From Turritopsis dohrnii (lineage: Eukaryota; Cnidaria; Hydrozoa; Anthoathecata; Oceaniidae), in contig BQMF02000035.1 in the NCBI GenBank assembly GCA_027922465.2, positions 248,001 through 312,000 of the forward strand: DNA of 64,000 nt, in the 5' to 3' direction. Both the position numbers and the translations under genes were made by a program. Under the pieces are notes generated by a model, which searched no databases, was not told where the DNA came from, and worked only from the letters and a program-made list of their open reading frames with translations. The number at the start of each line of letters is the position of its first letter. Positions within the stretch are counted from its first letter, which is position 1. This document shows, one piece after another, positions 13,431 to 24,213 of the stretch.

Positions 13431-14714
13431 ATAAGGAGAATTTAAGAAATTTCATTGGTTTCATAAATGAGCCGTCTTGGCTGCCACCGAAAGACAATAT
13501 TCATGGAATTGGTATGAAATCTAGTGTTAAAAGGATTTATGAAACCTTTTTTACAATTATTGCCCCTAAAAGATCTGTCCAAATTTATACAAACATCTTG
13601 TCATATCATTAGCCACCATTTCACTCACTTTTATTGCTGCCAGCCACTATAAAGTGATTATAACAGTCAATTCTGTTGTTAACATTATTGTTAGCAGCAA
13701 AAAAACAACAACAGTTTTTCATTTGGTAAAAGGTTAAAATAAGGTCTGACATAACATTGGTAGTGTCCGTGGATTTTTGACTGGCATAAATGAAGCATAA
13801 AGTGTGATGCCTAAAACACTTAATTGGAATACCTGAAAATACTTCATGATGTGATTCATTAAAAATTTCTCCCATTGCTTTGGCTCTTTGGATTATTTTG
13901 AAGCATGTCTATTGGTCAGAAGTGTTGTATTTTATCCTTTCTGTAACTTAAAATTGTCAATTTTTTTATTGTGTCAGTTGACAAGTTATTGTAATGTGTT
14001 GAAAAGATTTGGCTTACTTTGAAATTTGGAATTTTCATGAAACAGTCATTGTTTCAAGTTACTCGATTATGGAACTGGGATCTAGAAATATCCCTACAAA
14101 TTTACATTGGTATATTTTTTGATACATTTTAAACATTTTCATGACAAATGGTTGTCTGATTACGGTAACTTTCGATTGAATATTTTTTTTCTTTGTGTCT
14201 GGCTAAAGTTCAGGATCACTCTAAAAACAGTGTAGTTTTAGAGGTTGTTTTTTTGTACATTCTGCATTAAAAGTGAAGAGCACTGTTTTTTTTAAAAAAC
14301 ATTTAAGCTTACCCCTGCCAAGCCCGACTTTCTATTGTGACTTACCCATAGGCACCAGGGCGTCAGCTAAAAATTCTCAATTGAGGCCGTTAGACTATAA
14401 CTGCGATGAACATTTTTATAACGAAGTGGAAACGCATGTTAGTGATGAGTTTAAGTCGATATTTCAAAATAGAATCGAATCATTTATTTCAACAGCAAGC
14501 TTATTTACTAACTTTTCATAAATTTATTGCTGGACTCAATTGGGAAACTTATAAGTTTTTTAGATTGGGAAAGAGCTGTCTAGCGGTGCCTGTGTATAGC
14601 TAACACCATGGGCACTTTAAGGGAAGGGGTTGCTTTCATACTCCAGCTGACAATCATTTCAACTTCTAATTTCTAACAGCTTGTGAATATTTAACACATA
14701 ATTGTGTGGACTGA
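13431..14714. other. Intergenic DNA, nothing recognised
   Basis: AT-rich, with only short ORFs (13418-13612, 13621-13875, 14273-14521) lacking domains, splice context or codon character. Confidence 0.5.
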
Positions 14715-14866
14715 AGTTCCTTCCAATGAAAATCAACAAATCTTTTTTTGCGGATCAAATTTCAAATCAAATTTTTGCGGATTTGAGGGAAAATCCGCAA
14801 AAATAAATTCCGCAAAAAAAAGTTTCGCACAAATTTCTTTCGCAAACAATTTCTTCCCTTAAGGTA
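14715..14866. repeat. Fragment of the TTTCGC/GGTA repeat family
   Basis: GCGGATTT, TCCGCAAAAATAAATTCCGC, TTTCGCAAACAATTTCTTCC and CCTTAAGGTA match the right-end pattern of the elements at 5974-6475 and 53002-53426. The left end is not visible. Confidence 0.5.
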
Positions 14867-15516
14867 GTTGCATTGGTTTTGTTGCAGAGTTTCACCGCAG
14901 TAAACTCATTACAAGTCAGATGTTTTTATTTCTGGTGTATTTGTATTTGGCAATTGGCAAAAATTCAATGAATGTGAGCATAGCCAAATACACCTATCCC
15001 CTATATTGATCATGATTTTCAATCAAATGTCACGAGGATTATCGGAAAGCGAGCAGGAGTGCGCCGATTGCTCTAAGTTCTAAATACGTATAGGAAAACG
15101 AGGGGAAACGCATATTTAATAAAAACAATTTTGCCAACGTGAAAAACATATTTGGCGACATGTCCAACAAAATCATCATATCACAATGGCAAAATTTTGT
15201 GGTCAGAAAAAAATTCTAATTAAAAGGGTTGAGTAATGAACCACATTAGCTGGGAATATTATAATGATAATCACAACCGTAGCTACAATCAATAGGCATA
15301 TAGCAGTGGACATGTTCGGCCTATGATCAATATATCCATAAATTCAAAGTTGATCTGAAAAGGAATGTTCTTATACCAGTGTCAGGTTCCTGTTTTTTTA
15401 AAGACTTGCTATTATTATTATTATCTCAGTACTGTACACAAACATTTAGAACATTAGGAATAAAATTCGCAATGTCTTCTTTTTAGCTCTATATAAAAAA
15501 GTTATAAAAAAACAGG

Positions 15517-18500
15517 ATGCCACCAAAGAAAGCACCACCTCCAAGTAAAAAGACACAAGAAAAAGCAAAACAAAAAGTAGTGGAGGTATGTATTTATCGT
15601 AGATTTTTCATTGGATTTATGCATAAACATCAATTGCCTGTATTTGTCTGGAAAAACTATTTCCATTGATGAGAGAGAGAGAGCTACACCAAATTTGAAC
15701 TTACTCCTCGGTTAATTAATTGTTATCATCAAAACATTCTTGTTTTGTTTTATACAGGACAAGACGTTTGGTTTGAAAAACAAAAAAGGGAAAAAGCAAC
15801 AGACATATATTAAAAATGTTGCACACCAAGTATGCATATTATTTTTTCATTGACCTATATATATCAACAGCTATGCACTGGCCCTACTCATTCTAAATGT
15901 CTGATTAAACAAGATTTCATTTCCCCTGAGCTGCCGTAATATCCACCCTATTGCAACCTATGTACCCCATGCACAGTAAATTTCTTTGTAACATTGATTC
16001 ATGAGGACTTTCGAGCTTTTAAGGGGCATTTTCATTGAAATATTGTGTATATATATTTTCATGGAATGTACTCCTTTTTACAGTGGGCGTTGTTGAGAAA
16101 TTTCTTTTTCATCAGGAGATCTCTAGCAGGACCCTTGTTTAATGTACTCAGTTATATTTTAGGTGCAAGGCCAAAATAAGGTGAGTCACTTACTTGTTGT
16201 ACATTATGCAGAATGTTCTTTTTAATACTCTCAAAGATTGTCTGCCATTATTAATCATTCTGTAGAGATTATTAGGCAGTGTACACATGCGCTACCAATT
16301 GTTGGATTCATGTTCTTTAGTTTTTTTTGTATTATACCATTAACTTTATTGATTGTACACATGCGCTACCAATTGTTGGATTCATGTTCTTTAGTTTTTT
16401 TTGTATTATACCATTAACTTTATTGATTAGAAACAAGCTGCTGGTGCTGATACCAACAACAAAGTAAGTTCTAGGCGATAGCAAAGTCATTGATGATTAA
16501 AACTTGAAGTTACCAAACTCACATTGTATAAACAGTTTTATTCTTCAGATATAGAGCAATGAGTTTATGTTTTTCTTAAGTTGAGCAAGCGCGAACAAGA
16601 AAAGAAAAAATTAGAGGAACTCAATGCACTTTTTAAACCTGTCCAACAAGCACAAAAGGTGGAAGCTGGTAAGTCATCAGAGACTAGACGTATATCATAT
16701 CGAACAATTTCAGACTGTCAAACATTTCCGTGAAAACCCCTATAACAGAGTTTGAAAGGAGGCGTCACATGGCCTCACTTTTCCAAACCAAGGTAAGGTT
16801 CATACCAGGAAGTTTTGATAGTTTGAAATTGTTAGATAAACTGTATCCTAGATCAAGTTTTTATGTGCAATAAATACTCAACGAGAAAATATTTCTGTGA
16901 ACACGAAAAAGAGATGTTCATTGGTTATCAAGTGTTTCATTCACACATTAGAGTGTGTTCATCTAACAATTTGAAAGCATCAAACTTCTCAGTTTAAAAT
17001 AGCCTGAAAGAACGAGGCATAGCCTGAACTTAATGCTCACTAACCCAAACAAATTTTACAAGGTTTACACCATGAAGTTTTGGTGCTTTCAAATTGTTCG
17101 ATGAACTATACGTTAACAAGGAACTCCTCTAAATAACAAAATGACAGGGCCTAGAAAATTTGATTCAATCAGATTGGCTAATAAAAAAAAGTTCATTTTT
17201 GCACTTCGTATTGTATAGGTGTTGATCCGAAATCCGTATTATGCATGTACTTCAAGCAAGGTTCGTGCCAAAAAGGCAATAAATGTAAGTTTTCACACGA
17301 TCCATCAGTGGAAAGAAAATCTGAGAAACGTAGCATATATACAGATGAAAGAGACTTGAATAAAGGTGAAGAATTTTGTTATTTTTATATTCTAATGTTT
17401 TCCCAGGATAGCCCCTAGAAGTGTTATCATTGAGGGTCCTGGGAAGGACGTTGTAGAGTTTTTAAAGCCACTGAAGATGCAGACTCATCTAGACACCAAC
17501 CTTCTAGACATCAACCCACTTCTAATCTGTTCTAAGTGGATCAATCCGCACTATAGTTGCTGGCCTGACTCTGCCAGATGTTGAATCTTTCCTTCAGCTC
17601 TACTAGCAAACACACTTCCACTTAGCCATGAATTTAGGTGAAAAAGTCAAACTTAGTCCTGTGCCTTAAGATAAGTCACTGTCATCTTTTCTTCTCCATT
17701 CAACCATATGATTTGCTTTTCAAAGGAACTGAAGAAGGATGTTGGAATCATTCTCCCAATCCCAGTGGGCAAAAAAATGTTGAAAGTCACTATGACAAAG
17801 AGCATTTTCATTGAATTAGTGTGTATACTTCTATAGAGATGTACTTCTCCACAGTGATTTTCCACAAATTTGCCCAGTGGAATGTCTTGGTTCTAAATGG
17901 TGTTTATGCAAACAAGTTCTAAGAGACACATTTCTATAGAAACTGGAATGGAGAATTCGCTGAGGAAATGTTTTTAACCTAAAAACTTCATGATGAATGT
18001 TTCTAAGTGTTAAATCCATTTATTTATAACTTGTTTTCACTGGATTTGTTTTTTAGAGACCATGAACGATTGGGATCAGGAAACTTTAGAAGATGTTGTA
18101 AACAAAAAACATGGTGTCTCCAATACTGCTAAAACAAACATTGTACGTAAACAAATTGTTTATGGCTGTCGTTTTGTTGCCGCTTAAAAAGTTAAGAAAT
18201 CGTCTACACGCTTTTCCCTGGGTGACTTTCATAAGAATAATAGAACAGGGTGTAAAACAGATATAGTAAATGCGCAAAAACCGAATATAAACATCAAAAA
18301 TAAAGCTGTCTTCATGAGTTCACAATATAATTGTTGTGTATGGCGGTGTATATGTGACATTGTCATGGAATCTTATTCTGAAACATAAGAATACATTAAG
18401 AATATCTCATCCTTATTTTTTGGTTAACCATAAGAATACTTCACCCTCAACGAAATTTCACTATACTTATAAAATAAAAAGCGTGTGCGTGACCATCCAC

Positions 18501-19770
18501 TACTATTTTCACTGGGTCGAAAATAAAGAACTTGTCGAAAATCATTCTTAAAATGATTATTACTCATTGGGCAAAATCGTCAAAAAGGCACTGTAGCAAA
18601 GTGCATTGAAGTTATGTGTATATTTTTACAGAAATGCACTCCATCGCAGTGATTTTTTTAACGAATGTGCCCGCTGGGAATGTAGTTGACAAAACTGATA
18701 TCTAAAATTACTTTATGGTATGCGAGTATGGAGTTAATATATTATAAAGATCAAAAATTCTAAAACTTTAAGTGTTAATAATTGAAGTTAAAGTGTTATA
18801 CATATGAGCCCCACTTGAGTTCTTTTATTCTGATTTTTCTCATCAATGAGTTTCAATTTTGTTTTTCAGGTTTGCAAATATTTCCTTGAAGCCATTGAGA
18901 AAAGTTTATACGGTTGGTTTTGGAATTGCCCGAACGGAGAAAAGTGTATGTATAAACATGCACTCCCTCCTGGGTTTGTTCTGAAAAAGGATAAAAAGGC
19001 ACAGGAAGATAGCGAAGAAAAAGTCTCTTTGGAAGAGCACATTGAAAACGAGGTAATCATTAGTTGACTTCACTTGCTTCCATTCTACGCTGTTCTTTAA
19101 GGCCGCGTTGTTTTGTTTGTGAAGATTTATTATTATATTTTCCAATCACGTAAAATATCATATCGCAAGATGATAATGTTGCGCCCTCTAGTCACTAGTT
19201 TACACTATATTGTCCAAAAGTATCTGTGCTAAAGATTTCCACCCTTCAAACGTGAAAACAATCACAGATGTTATTGCATGTTCATTTTGATTGAAGTCTA
19301 TCTCGATCAATACCAACTACTTTCGTCTGACAATCCGTCAATTCGTTCCTGTTGTATTTTTTTTTTTTTAGCGTAACCAACTCAGTGGTGAACTTACACC
19401 TGTTACTATGCAGACGTTTCTGGCATGGAAGAAGAGAAAGGTAATGTTGTTGTTGTGTTTGTTATGTTTGTCTGGAAACTCTTACGAAATTGTATGTTTA
19501 GATCGAAGAAAAGAAAGAAAAGCTCAACAAGGAAATGTCACAGAAGAAGGAAGCCTTTAAAGCTGGCAAATCACTCAAGGTAATCGGCGAATTTTTAGTC
19601 TTCTACACAAAATGCCTTCCAAATTTCACTTTCGATTTCGTTGTTTTTCACTTAGGTCAGTGGTAAAGAGGTGTTTCTATTCAAACCTGAACTTGCAGAT
19701 GCGGACGATGACGAAGCCGATGATGATTTTTCTTCGTATGCTCGTGAAACGGTATGCAAGATTTGTCTAT

Positions 19771-19826
<56 letters not shown>

Positions 19827-21071
19827 CTGTTGACATGTCACTATTTTCCGTTTAAGAATGACGACGATTTGAAATACAAGGAAATCGACTTAGAAGTTTT
19901 CGCCTCGCAAGCGTTAGCCAATGCGAATCAAGATTCGAAAATAACACGGGTATCTACTTTGTTGGCTAAAGACCGAGAAACTGCGCATGCGCCTACCTCG
20001 TCATCATTCGACTATTACAAGGTAGTATATTGATTTCCAATCCACTAGCAACACCTTTTTGAAAGCTCCTCAATTCACCAGGCCAATCAGGTTGAATCAA
20101 CTTTTCTAGGGCCTGATATTTTTCTTCTTGTGGAAGTGACTTTTGGCGCCTCGCAGACACGAACCTTGAATTAATGAAACTTTGTGGTTCAGAACTTCAC
20201 CATACTGAAAGTTATCAAAGTTAGTTCATCTAACAATTTGAAAGCACCAAAACTTCATAGTGTAAGCCTTGTAAAATTTGTTTGGGTTAGGGTCAGACTA
20301 TGCCTCGTTCTTTCAGATTATTTTAAGAAGCTTTAACCGAGAAGTTTGATGCTTTCAAATTGTTAATTGAACACACTCCAAGGTCCGACTGCGACCGCAT
20401 TTGACCATTCGCGAAAATGTTATCGCCTTAATACCGGATATCATTATCTCATTGATACCATGAATACAGCTACATAACTCACTTGAAATACTTCAATGGA
20501 ATACTAAAAGGATTTCACGAAAAAAACCGGCGTATCCTGTTATTCTCACAGCTGACAGTGTCATTACTATACTGACTCAACAGCCACCACTGACAATGTA
20601 TTTTTTTTATTTGGGCGGGTTTTTGTCGATTCTGTGTTTAAAACTTTTATACTCGCTTGTTTACTTCCAGAAAAGTGCTGAAAATAATCCCCAAATCAAA
20701 TAATTATCGCATTGCATCATGGTAGTTGTATTAGTGTATTATAAAGATAATATTATAGACATAACATTATTCCGGAAACGTGCAATATTTCCACTGATGT
20801 TTGTGAAGCATCAATGATGGTGTGCGAAAAGTTGCATGCTGACGTAAAATCCTATTCTTCTAGTGGAATGAATAGTGTAGCAAATTCTTATATTTTTTTT
20901 TCTCAGGAAAATGACTTTTCTTCTCAAGCGGAAATGAATGGCGGTTTGTCACAAGCTACGGGCGGCACCTCAACGCCATCAGCGGATAATGACGGTATCC
21001 TGATTGACGGAGTGCCGGTCGACGAAAGTTTATTCGAGGACCTTGACGATTTAGACATCGAAGACGATTGA
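15517..21071 (+). CDS. ZC3H15: ZC3H15 (DFRP1-like) CCCH zinc-finger protein
   Basis: Binds and stabilises the translation-associated GTPase DRG1 (family knowledge). Thirteen exons with consistent phases: 15517-15585, 15758-15829, 16163-16180 (18 nt), 16431-16463, 16581-16668, 17219-17365, 18057-18142, 18870-19052, 19372-19440, 19502-19579, 19656-19751, 19857-20021, 20907-21071. N-terminus MPPKK and [16 protein letters not shown] are diagnostic. First CCCH finger is C-x7-C-x5-C-x3-H ([19 protein letters not shown]). Second is the extended finger [19 protein letters not shown]...CMYKH, followed by [13 protein letters not shown]. The DRG-binding region carries FLAWKKRK and FKAGKSL. The acidic end is [19 protein letters not shown]. 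An AATAAA lies at 21091, 20 bases past the stop. Close to the vertebrate protein in length and complete. Confidence 0.96.
16025..16105 (+). repeat. Decayed CCCAGYGGGCA-family MITE remnant
   Basis: GGGGCATTTTCATTGAAATA, TTGTGTATATATATTTTCAT and GGAATGTACTCCTTTTTACA match the middle of the family; both ends are degraded. Intron 2 of ZC3H15. Confidence 0.4.
16281..16428 (+). repeat. Perfect 74-bp tandem duplication reaching a splice site
   Basis: Two identical 74-bp copies, 16281-16354 and 16355-16428, in ZC3H15 intron 3. The second copy ends two bases before exon 4 and supplies its pyrimidine tract (ACTTTATTGATT then AG). The first copy lacks the AG. No differences, so recent or gene-converted. 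Confidence 0.9.
16951..17110. repeat. TTCATCTAACAATTTGAAAG foldback MITE, copy 1
   Basis: Ends GTTCATCTAACAATTTGAAA and CAAATTGTTCGATGAACTAT are inverted copies; the inside has GAAAGAACGAGGCATAGCC and ACCCAAACAAATTTTACAAG. ZC3H15 intron 5. Confidence 0.75.
17761..17880 (+). repeat. CCCAGYGGGCA short MITE, copy C
   Basis: Clean 120-bp copy from CCCAGTGGGCAAAAAAATG to CACAAATTTGCCCAGTGG, with CATTTTCATTGAATTAGTG inside. ZC3H15 intron 6. Confidence 0.8.
18563..18678 (+). repeat. CCCAGYGGGCA short MITE, copy D
   Basis: CTCATTGGGCAAAATCGTC at the left, ATGCACTCCATCGCAGTGAT and GTGCCCGCTGGG at the right. ZC3H15 intron 7. Confidence 0.8.
19771..19827 (+). repeat. GTT trinucleotide microsatellite
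   Basis: Uninterrupted GTT array in ZC3H15 intron 11, between exons ending at 19751 and starting at 19857. Its open frames (poly-Val, poly-Leu) are not genes. Confidence 0.95.
20222..20380. repeat. TTCATCTAACAATTTGAAAG foldback MITE, copy 2
   Basis: Same family as 16951-17110 and about the same length, inverted relative to it: GTTCATCTAACAATTTGAAA, ATGCCTCGTTCTTTCAG, CAAATTGTTAATTGAACACA. In the last ZC3H15 intron. Confidence 0.75.
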
Positions 21072-21199
21072 GAACTATATTTTTATAAAGAATAAAATTA
21101 AACTCAAAATTTTCGTTAATTGTAGATGAACTGAGAAGAAAATAGCGCATCTTCACAAACACAGTATTTCTCTTTGCTTATCAATTTTTTATATATTTT

Positions 21200-21268
21200 C
21201 CCAGCGGGAAAAATCGTCCAAAAGTCACGGCGATGAAGAGCATTTTTATTGAATTAGTGTGTTTATTC
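21200..21268 (+). repeat. CCCAGYGGGCA short MITE, copy E, truncated
   Basis: Starts CCCAGCGGGAAAAATCGTC and runs into TTGAATTAGTGTGTTTATTC, where it is cut by the CCTGG-rich element beginning at 21271. Confidence 0.7.
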
Positions 21269-21503
21269 AGCGTTGCCAGCGTCCTGGAAAATCCTGGATA
21301 ACCCTGGAATTTGAAATTTTTCCTGGAAAACCCTGGAATTTGAAGAAAATTTAAGATTTTGACCTGGAAAATCCTGGAATTTATTCTTCTTTTTTTCATA
21401 AGGATTTCGTGTTACATTGCCTGACCTTGACCACAGTCTGACCTTGGACGAAAATTTGAAATGTCTGACAGTTCTAGAACCAAAACTGCACACTGTGTTT
21501 TAA

Positions 21504-22797
21504 AGGAGTGGTATCATGAAAATTTGAAAAAAATTTTTTCTTCGTATATCCCTTGTTTTAATGTAGATACTACAAAATAAATTTACTTTGGAAAAAAAAA
21601 GTCTTTTTTTCGCTATAAAATGCCAATTTAAAACATAGGCTTAAAACGCTGAATAAATTAGTAATAATTATGTGACGTCATTGAAGAAGTTATATTCAGT
21701 GTTGATGCGATGTTTTGCATTCAAATCGAGCGAGTGTTCTTTGAAATTCAAGCAATAACTAAGTATTTTTTTTTCAAATCTAATGAAAAAAATGGTTATT
21801 TGTGCTGCTGTGGGATGTGACAGTGACTCAACCAAAGGACAGAACATTAGTTTGTTTAGATTACCTAAAATTCATATTTAAAAAAAATATGGATTTCAAA
21901 GTTGAAGCGAGGCCAATCTTCCATCTTTACGTCACTTATATTTTAAAGAATCATGTTTTGGAAGAAATTTGATGGTAAACATATTATAAGGAGTTTTACT
22001 TTAATGTTTTATCTACATTCGTTATACATAGGTGAACTTTTACTTTCTGTGTGCAAGTGTTTTTTCGATTTTTGTTTTCGTGTTTCTCTTCGAACTGGGC
22101 ATTTGAATATTATTCCGTTTCACCGATTATTTCATTATTGTTTTCATAGAATGAGCTATTGATTCTTGAACTCCTGCACGGAAAACGGAAAATTGGGAAA
22201 ACGTTAACTTTCAATATAATGAATTTTACTACGATCAATGATCAACTCAATATTGCATGTATTTTTTTTCGTTTTGATTTGTACAAAAAATTATTTTGAA
22301 ATTTATCGTCTTCGATCGCATAAACTTCTTTGCAACACATTTGCATCACTGTTTGTTGCCAACTCTCTCCGGTAAGGCATTTTCGTCATCAAAATCATCA
22401 TCCGGACTTCTTCATGTTCTTTACAGCAACTGGGTCAAAACTATATTGGCTCAAACCGCTAAAATTCTCTGTGAAATCCTTGAATAAAACTCATTGCTAC
22501 ATTCTTCATCTTCGCTGAGAACATCTGATTCCTCTTCACTTGAATTCTCACTCATGATTTTTGAAAACATGAGAAACTAATACGCTCTTTGCACTGACAT
22601 AACAAGTAAAAATAAATGAAACTTCTTCAATGACGTCACACGCTTTTCATCAGAAAAAAAGACGGGGGTTTATAAAAAAAATAAAAACTCAATATCTTCG
22701 GAAGTAAAACGTTTTTTAAAAAAGCTTTAACGCAGGTTAACTATACATTTTTTAAACTAAAATTTGTCATAAAATTTGAAATGACGATACCACTCCT
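21504..22797 (+). mobile_element. Kolobok-like TTAA element with THAP fragment, copy 1
   Basis: TIR AGGAGTGGTATC at 21504 and GATACCACTCCT ending at 22797, flanked by TTAA at 21500-21503 and 22798-22801. TTAA target sites plus a THAP domain are hallmarks of the Kolobok superfamily. A near-identical copy lies inverted at 28231-29528 and a partial one at 50809-51362. Internally a short THAP start on the plus strand and a decayed acidic coding remnant on the minus strand (22555 down to about 22300). Presumably non-autonomous. Confidence 0.8.
21783..21881 (+). pseudogene. Truncated THAP zinc-finger start
   Basis: A 32-codon ORF from ATG at 21783. MVICAAVGCDSDSTKGQN followed by ISLFRLPK matches the first half of a THAP C2CH finger (Cys-x4-Cys, then the F-x-x-P core). 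It stops at TAA before the second Cys/His pair. In the transposase this would be the DNA-binding domain; here only the N-terminal stub survives. Confidence 0.6.
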
Positions 22798-23254
22798 TTA
22801 AGAAATCCTGGAATTCAGCTAAAAAGCCCTGGAAAACCCTGAAATTCCTTGTTTGTATCCTGGGAACTCGTAAAAAATACCCTGGAAAACCCTGGAATTT
22901 CAGGTTAAATTTTGGCTGGCAACCATGAAAATCTAAATGAGAACTGCAGAACCACGTGTTGCTCGCGTTTTGTCGTTCTTCCTTTTCTCCACTCCCTCAG
23001 TCAATGTTCCTTCCTATCTCCTTTCATACACAGATCGTATCTTCTTCAATTCGTAAAAAAATAAACTGAGGGACTTGAGGAAGTCCTTGTCTTGATATTT
23101 TTGGCGCCATTCAAAATGTGGAACAGACAATAAGCCAAAACGCGAAGTTGGAAATCACGGAAATGCCATATGCCAAACAACTTCACTAAATAAATTATGC
23201 ACAAAGCTCTTAAATTATGTGTTTTCATTATCCAGAGAAATGTGACAACCACGA

Positions 23255-23375
23255 CCAAGTGATCAAAATCGTCAAAAAATCTCTGCGGCGAAGAGTATCT
23301 TCATTGAAGTTGAATGTACATTTCTATAGTAATATAATCCTTCGCAGTGTTTTTTTAACAAATTAGCTCACTGGG
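23255..23375 (+). repeat. CCCAGYGGGCA short MITE, copy F, diverged
   Basis: CAAAATCGTCAAAAAATCTC, GAAGAGTATCTTCATTGAAG, CCTTCGCAGTGTTTTTTTAA and TTAGCTCACTGGG. Confidence 0.65.
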
Positions 23376-23399
23376 AAAAAGTCACTCAAAAGACATAAC

Positions 23400-23900
23400 C
23401 CACGTGGTTACAAATATCTTTTATATTTGTATGGTCGTATTCAACTGGCTCGTTAAGCTCAACCTCCTTCCCAACCTTCTCTTCCCCAACCTTCTCTTCT
23501 GCGGAGCGTTTCGCCCTTATTGATCACCCTCGCTGTTATCCATGTTGTCGAAAGGGTAAGAAACCTTCAAAGGGGTTCACAAGTATTTGATTGGTTATAA
23601 TAAAACAGCGAATCAACGTTTTGTTTGAAACACGTGCATTAGGCCAACGCACACTAACAAGGACCTTTCGATGATCAAAAGTTATTAGATCAACAAGTAT
23701 GATCTTGGCAACTGGGATCTCGATTCTCATCATCTAAACAGTATTCGAAATTTATTGATACGAGTGAGGTCACACCTAAACGAGCCAGTGTGACAAGGTT
23801 GACCAAAAAGAGAAAGAACATTTCAAATAATGGTCACACTCTCTTAAGCTGAAAACATACAATGTCGTGTTCATCTCAACCCTGACAAATAATTCAATCT
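23400..23900. other. Intergenic DNA, nothing recognised
   Basis: Pyrimidine-rich stretch near 23460-23510 and short ORFs without domains. Confidence 0.45.
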
Positions 23901-23950
23901 ATAAATTTAATAATGAACCATTCAGAATCAATGCTTTTGCCTCTAACATA

Positions 23951-24117
23951 CAGTTCATGTGACAAATTGAGTTCATTAAAACTTCATGGTGAAAACCCTG
24001 TTAAAGTTGCTTGGGTCAGTGAGCATAAAATTACGTCATGCCTCGTTCTTTCAAACATTTTTATAAGACTTTCCTGCAAAAAGCTTGATGAACTCAAATT
24101 GTCCTATGAAACTACTC
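23951..24117. repeat. TTCATCTAACAATTTGAAAG foldback MITE, copy 3, diverged
   Basis: CAAATTGAGTTCATTAAAAC, CATGCCTCGTTCTTTCAAAC and AACTCAAATTGTCCTATGAA show the family; ends are degraded. A further scrap with TGCCTCATTCTTTCAAACAG is at 29600. Confidence 0.55.
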
Positions 24118-24213
24118 TAAACTGAGGTTAAAATCCCAGCTATCTTTGTGAAAGGGTGCCATGCAACCCTGCAGCGAAACATTCTCAAGTCCATTTCCGA
24201 TGAAAATTCGTTT

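Larger units (their letters stand above)
21271..22924. mobile_element. CCTGGAAAA-rich element, split by a Kolobok-like insertion
   Basis: Ends GTTGCCAGC (left) and GCTGGCAAC (right) are inverted copies. Between them, on both sides of the later insertion at 21504-22797, runs a diverged tandem array of CCTGGAAAACCCTGGAATTT. Non-autonomous and without ORFs; such CCTGG arrays are often linked to hAT-type elements, but the class is not proven here. Confidence 0.7.

Noticed and set aside
19612..19833. Poly-Leu/poly-Val ORFs
   Set aside because: Translation of the GTT microsatellite and of ZC3H15 exon 11 read through into its intron.
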